Shown one piece after another: positions 63,840 through 64,000 of a stretch of DNA of 64,000 bases; within the stretch, counting starts at the first letter, position 1, and every line of letters starts with the position of its first letter. This stretch comes from Cliona cf. orientalis (lineage: Eukaryota > Porifera > Demospongiae > Clionaida > Clionaidae). The position numbers and the translations under genes were made by a program. The notes under the pieces are model-generated. The model did not search any database, had not been told where the DNA came from, and was given only the letters and a program-made list of their open reading frames with translations. Location: NCBI GenBank assembly GCA_963930775.1, contig OZ005706.1:4206545-4270544 (forward strand), in the 5' to 3' direction.

Positions 63840-64000
63840 TCTGCAGTGCGTGAGCTTGAGATATCTGGGAGTGGCTTGCTAGATCAGTCCAATTCGATTG
63901 TTGTGTACAAGGGAATCATGGTTTTCAAGGAAATTGGGACTCCGACGATTGGTGAGCGATTATCTTGCACAGAAAGCCTTGAAGCACCGGTAAGTGGCAG
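63840..64000 (+). pseudogene. Possible HIRAN-like fragment at window edge
   Basis: The open frame VRELEISGSGLLDQSNSIVV, then GIMVFKEIGTPTIGERLSC, runs to a GTAAGT donor-like site at 63991. VFxExGTPxIGExLxC resembles the start of HIRAN-type domains found in repeated animal genes, from memory. Too short to be sure. 62933-63839 shows no recognised exon. Confidence 0.3.

Overview
This is raw eukaryotic DNA with the character of an early-branching animal genome, most likely a sponge. It is AT-rich, has short spliced exons with GT-AG introns, is full of ACATGTA-type palindromes, and is packed with small inverted-repeat transposons. The sponge call is an inference from gene content and repeat style. 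I see no bacterial genes, operons, CRISPR array, tRNA or rRNA.

Two host genes can be reconstructed exon by exon, both on the minus strand. (1) 8759-12263 is the N-terminal half of CCDC40, the motile-cilium axonemal ruler protein: ten exons with consistent reading phase, 467 codons, continuing leftward out of view. (2) 19958-62932 is U2SURP/SR140, a U2 snRNP-associated splicing protein, from its RRM to the stop codon: 18 exons over 43 kb. Its 5' exons lie beyond 64000, and one linker exon of about 70 nt between 51669 and 56034 was not located. Domain order is RRM, SURP, CID-like domain, acidic DGxP repeats, coiled coil, RS tail. The last RS exon (19958-20054) lies 8.8 kb past the previous one and was placed by phase and sequence character.

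Almost everything else is mobile DNA and its wreckage, largely inside U2SURP introns. It includes: TIR elements with intact target-site duplications, among them a family with TAGTCTCG ends and 9-bp duplications (3393-3709, 14660-14763, 22849-23171); nested insertions up to three deep (4196-5412, 12345-15072, 35143-36088, 41373-41938); long foldbacks (7991-8507, 12345-15072); and tandem arrays around 20930-22205. Decayed coding relics include a hAT-like transposase (52495-53500), a Ty3/gypsy integrase (42640-43400), two DUF3504/Crypton-like tyrosine recombinases (38050-39475, with its middle part inverted; 50340-50690), and two multi-copy metazoan protein families I know only as uncharacterised (40855-42330; 25280-26780).

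The intergenic interval 12264-19957 holds a 2.7-kb foldback beginning about 80 bp upstream of the CCDC40 start, a CpG-rich stretch that could contain a promoter, and a 1.1-kb TIR element with a second copy at 53858. The most interesting leads are the 40855-42330 family (possible unrecognised nuclease/transposase), an unidentified well-spliced minus-strand exon at 47528-47837 inside U2SURP, the 9-bp-TSD element family, and a recurring CG-rich loop motif shared by otherwise different hairpin elements.
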